Below are positions 62,237 to 64,000 of a stretch of 64,000 nt of DNA, one piece after another. The stretch spans positions 116,866 to 180,865 of the forward strand of contig JBELBZ010000003.1 in assembly GCA_042095055.1 (NCBI GenBank), written 5' to 3'. Under the pieces are notes generated by a model that had not been told where the DNA came from, ran no database searches, and saw only the letters and a list, made by a program, of their open reading frames with translations. Source of the stretch: UBA8752 sp042095055 (lineage in GTDB: Bacteria > Bacteroidota > Bacteroidia > Flavobacteriales_D > Sanyastnellaceae). Position numbers and translations under genes: made by a program. Each line of letters begins with the position of its first letter. Positions within the stretch are counted from its first letter, which is position 1.

Positions 62237-62338
62237 TCTTAGCAGTGGTTGAACCTACTCGAGAGGGCTTAACCAAATCTGACCCTGTCTTTCTGAAAGG
62301 TCATTGAAAAACGTCGGCTGCGGTCGACGTTTTCATTT
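62237..62338 (+). ncRNA. Candidate small RNA or structured leader (about 100 nt)
   Basis: Three consecutive hairpins follow a promoter-like element: TGGTTGA/TTAACCA (62246-62275), TGACC/GGTCA (62280-62303) and AAAACGTCG/CGACGTTTT (62308-62333, followed by CATTTCT). The last has terminator character. No ORF lies inside. It could be a free small RNA or an attenuating leader of the histidine kinase gene that begins near 62437. No known RNA family was recognised. Confidence 0.45.
62306..62337 (+). terminator. Rho-independent terminator-like hairpin
   Basis: The stem AAAACGTCG / CGACGTTTT has an eight-base loop and T-rich sequence after it. It lies 130 bases downstream of the AsmA-like gene and could end that transcript or the candidate small RNA. 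Confidence 0.7.
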
Positions 62339-62436
62339 CTAAAAGGTTCAGTTTTTGATGGATGCGGGCCACAACGTGGGGTTGTCCCGAATACCTTGTC
62401 CGAGGTTTTGTGCGTTGCTCACCAGGCTTGACTCGA

Positions 62437-63936
62437 GTGAAAATCAGGAATAAGCAATATTCAAGGGTACTCCTTTTGGCGGGTGCCACAGCCATTGTGG
62501 CCTTGACCTTGTGGTCGAGCGGACACATCGCGCATACGCTTCGTCAGGAGGAACAGCGCAAGGTGGAACTGTGGTCGGAAGCGATTGTACAGCGTGCGCA
62601 GTTGGTGGGGTATACCGAGGACCTTTTTGCTTCATTGCGCAACGAGGAGAGGGACAAGGCTGACTTGATGGGCGAGGCTTACCGCATCATCCAAGAGGCC
62701 GACCCCGGGGCGCCCGTTGACCTTACGTTTATCACGCGGTTCATCCAAGCAAACCGAACGATTCCTGTGTTGGTATACAGGGACAGTGTTCTGCAAGCGG
62801 ACATCCATGTGGCGCCATCGATGCAGTCTCCAAGGCAACTCGATTCACTGAGGGATGCCATGTCAGAACGCGGTTCCGTGATTGAGTTCGGTCAAGGCTT
62901 CACGTTGTTTTATGACGAAAGCACCCGGTTTCGGGACCTGCAAACGGTGATGGATGACATCATCCATTCGTTCATTTCTGAGACGGTATTGAATTCTGCG
63001 TCGATTCCGGTTTTGCTCGCGGACTCCAGTTTGTCCAAGATTTTGCGCGCTGACAGGTTTGATCGAGGTGACTTGTCAGATACGCTGGGGCTGATTTCTA
63101 GGTTGATGGAGGTAAACCCGCCGATTGCCTTGGACTTGCCCGATGCTGGGCGACGCTGGATTCTCTACGATGAATCGATTGTGCTCAAACAGTTGCGGTT
63201 TTTTCCCGTTGTTCAGCTGTTGATCATTGGGGGATTTTTGTTGCTCGCTTACTCCACGTTTAGCGCATTCCGGAGGTCGGAGCAAAACCGCGTTTGGGTG
63301 GGAATGGCCAAGGAGACGGCACATCAATTGGGCACACCATTGTCGGCGCTGTTGGCATGGGTTGAGGTGCTGCGCAGCGAGGGGGTGGACGAGTCGGTTT
63401 TGGAGGAGTTGGGCAAGGACCTCGACCGCTTGCGGACCGTGACGGACAGGTTCTCCAAGATTGGGTCGGAGCCTGAGTTGTCTCCTGGGGACCTTTGGGC
63501 TTTCGTTTCGGACACCATGGTTTACCTGGAGCGCCGGATGCCACGAGCGGTGACCTTTGATGTGGTTTCTTCCAATGGAACGGTGTGGGCGGCGTTCAAC
63601 CCCGCTCTGTTTGGTTGGGTTTTGGAGAACCTGACCAAGAACGCGGTCGACGCGATGGAGGGCAACGGAAACCTAAAGATGACGCTGGGGGTGGAGGCAG
63701 GCGTTGCTGTTTTGGACATTCAGGATACGGGTAGGGGAATGAGCCGCAGTGTTCAGCGTCAGGTTTTCGATCCGGGCTTTAGCACCAAGACCCGTGGTTG
63801 GGGGTTGGGCCTCAGCTTGGTACGGCGCATTGTTCGGGAATATCACGGGGGTCAAATTGTGGTTTTGCGCAGCGAAGAGGAGGTGGGAACAACCTTCCGT
63901 GTGACTTTGCCCTTGGTTTCGGAAGAGTTGGGCTAA
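62437..63936 (+). CDS. Membrane sensor histidine kinase
   Basis: The 499-residue protein has an N-terminal membrane helix (VLLLAGATAIVALTLWSSG), a periplasmic domain, a second helix (VVQLLIIGGFLLLAYSTF, about residues 257-275) and a kinase core. The phospho-His is H296 in KETAHQLGTPLSALLAWVE, with an N-box (ENLTKNAVDAMEG), G1 (DTGRGMSRS) and G2 (GWGLGLSLVRRIV). The HQLGTP variant of the H-box is common in Bacteroidota kinases. I chose the GTG at 62437 because it begins the basic N-terminus directly before the helix; an ATG at 62362 would add a leader of 25 residues. No response regulator is adjacent. Confidence 0.88.
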   Translation: MKIRNKQYSRVLLLAGATAIVALTLWSSGHIAHTLRQEEQRKVELWSEAIVQRAQLVGYTEDLFASLRNEERDKADLMGEAYRIIQEADPGAPVDLTFITRFIQANRTIPVLVYRDSVLQADIHVAPSMQSPRQLDSLRDAMSERGSVIEFGQGFTLFYDESTRFRDLQTVMDDIIHSFISETVLNSASIPVLLADSSLSKILRADRFDRGDLSDTLGLISRLMEVNPPIALDLPDAGRRWILYDESIVLKQLRFFPVVQLLIIGGFLLLAYSTFSAFRRSEQNRVWVGMAKETAHQLGTPLSALLAWVEVLRSEGVDESVLEELGKDLDRLRTVTDRFSKIGSEPELSPGDLWAFVSDTMVYLERRMPRAVTFDVVSSNGTVWAAFNPALFGWVLENLTKNAVDAMEGNGNLKMTLGVEAGVAVLDIQDTGRGMSRSVQRQVFDPGFSTKTRGWGLGLSLVRRIVREYHGGQIVVLRSEEEVGTTFRVTLPLVSEELG

Positions 63937-63952
63937 ATTTGTCGTCCTCATT

Positions 63953-64000
63953 GCCCGGATGGCGGAATTGGTAGACGCGCGCGACTCAAACTCGCGTTCC
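63953..64000 (+). tRNA. tRNA-Leu (CAA), cut by the window edge
   Basis: The last 48 bases show the 5' part of a class II tRNA: acceptor strand GCCCGGA, D-arm GGCGGAATTGGTAGACGC and the anticodon arm CGCGA-CTCAAAC-TCGCG with anticodon CAA. The rest lies outside the window. Confidence 0.88.

Noticed and set aside
1..64000. CRISPR arrays, insertion sequences, prophage or restriction/defence genes
   Set aside because: I found no regularly spaced repeats, transposases, integrases, phage structural genes or restriction enzymes; the window reads as a stable core region.

Overview
The window looks like a chromosome segment of a marine- or freshwater-type member of the Bacteroidota (Flavobacteriales-like, fairly GC-rich). 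The evidence is type IX secretion and gliding families (PorP/SprF, a PorW/SprE lipoprotein, proteins with type A and type B C-terminal sorting domains), a SusC/SusD pair, an F-type ATP synthase operon lacking the beta and epsilon genes, DUF4175, DUF4270, DUF4837 and DUF3098 proteins, and promoter-like elements of the Bacteroidota type (TAnnTTTG, with TTG about 19 bases upstream).

Layout. 1-4771 (minus): a type B secretion cassette (sorting-domain protein, PorP/SprF, and a SprB-repeat adhesin running off the left edge). 4873-10754: a biotin carrier protein, HemW, an EamA transporter and a large modular secreted protein. 10883-19961 (plus): DUF4175, an RsbW-like ATPase, YbeY, MnmG, an aldehyde dehydrogenase and a thioredoxin-fold lipoprotein. 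Perfect parS palindromes lie on both sides of mnmG. 19936-21947 (minus): an M28 peptidase and RpiB. 21948-22408: a 461-base gene-free region that I read as the probable replication origin. It has DnaA-box-like sites, a CTA/CTT tract resembling DnaA-trios and an AT-rich stretch, and base skew changes sign across it (C-rich plus strand to the left, G-rich to the right).

Right of the origin most genes are on the plus strand. 22409-26987 holds a MORN-repeat protein, a PAS histidine kinase and a LytTR response regulator. A terminator, tRNA-Asn and a PfkB kinase follow. Then come an M23 peptidase, PorW/SprE, a bactofilin and the ATP synthase operon (AtpZ, a small membrane protein, AtpB-E-F-H-A-G), a HAMP histidine kinase, SusC/SusD, a cyclase, an outer-membrane protein and a PLP decarboxylase.

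47820-64000: glmS, DUF4270 and a short starch-synthase-like protein (minus). Next is panC, tatA, a LysM lytic transglycosylase and DUF4837, then an FKBP, FtsX, DUF3098, UppP and a lipoprotein (plus). The window ends with an exported superoxide dismutase, an AsmA-like protein, a possible small RNA, another histidine kinase and the start of a tRNA-Leu.

The content fits an origin-proximal housekeeping region: replication and segregation sites, energy production, envelope building (GlmS, UppP, FtsX, M23, transglycosylase) and type IX secretion. The most notable result is the combined oriC, parS and skew evidence. Functions were assigned by reading motifs; no database search was possible.
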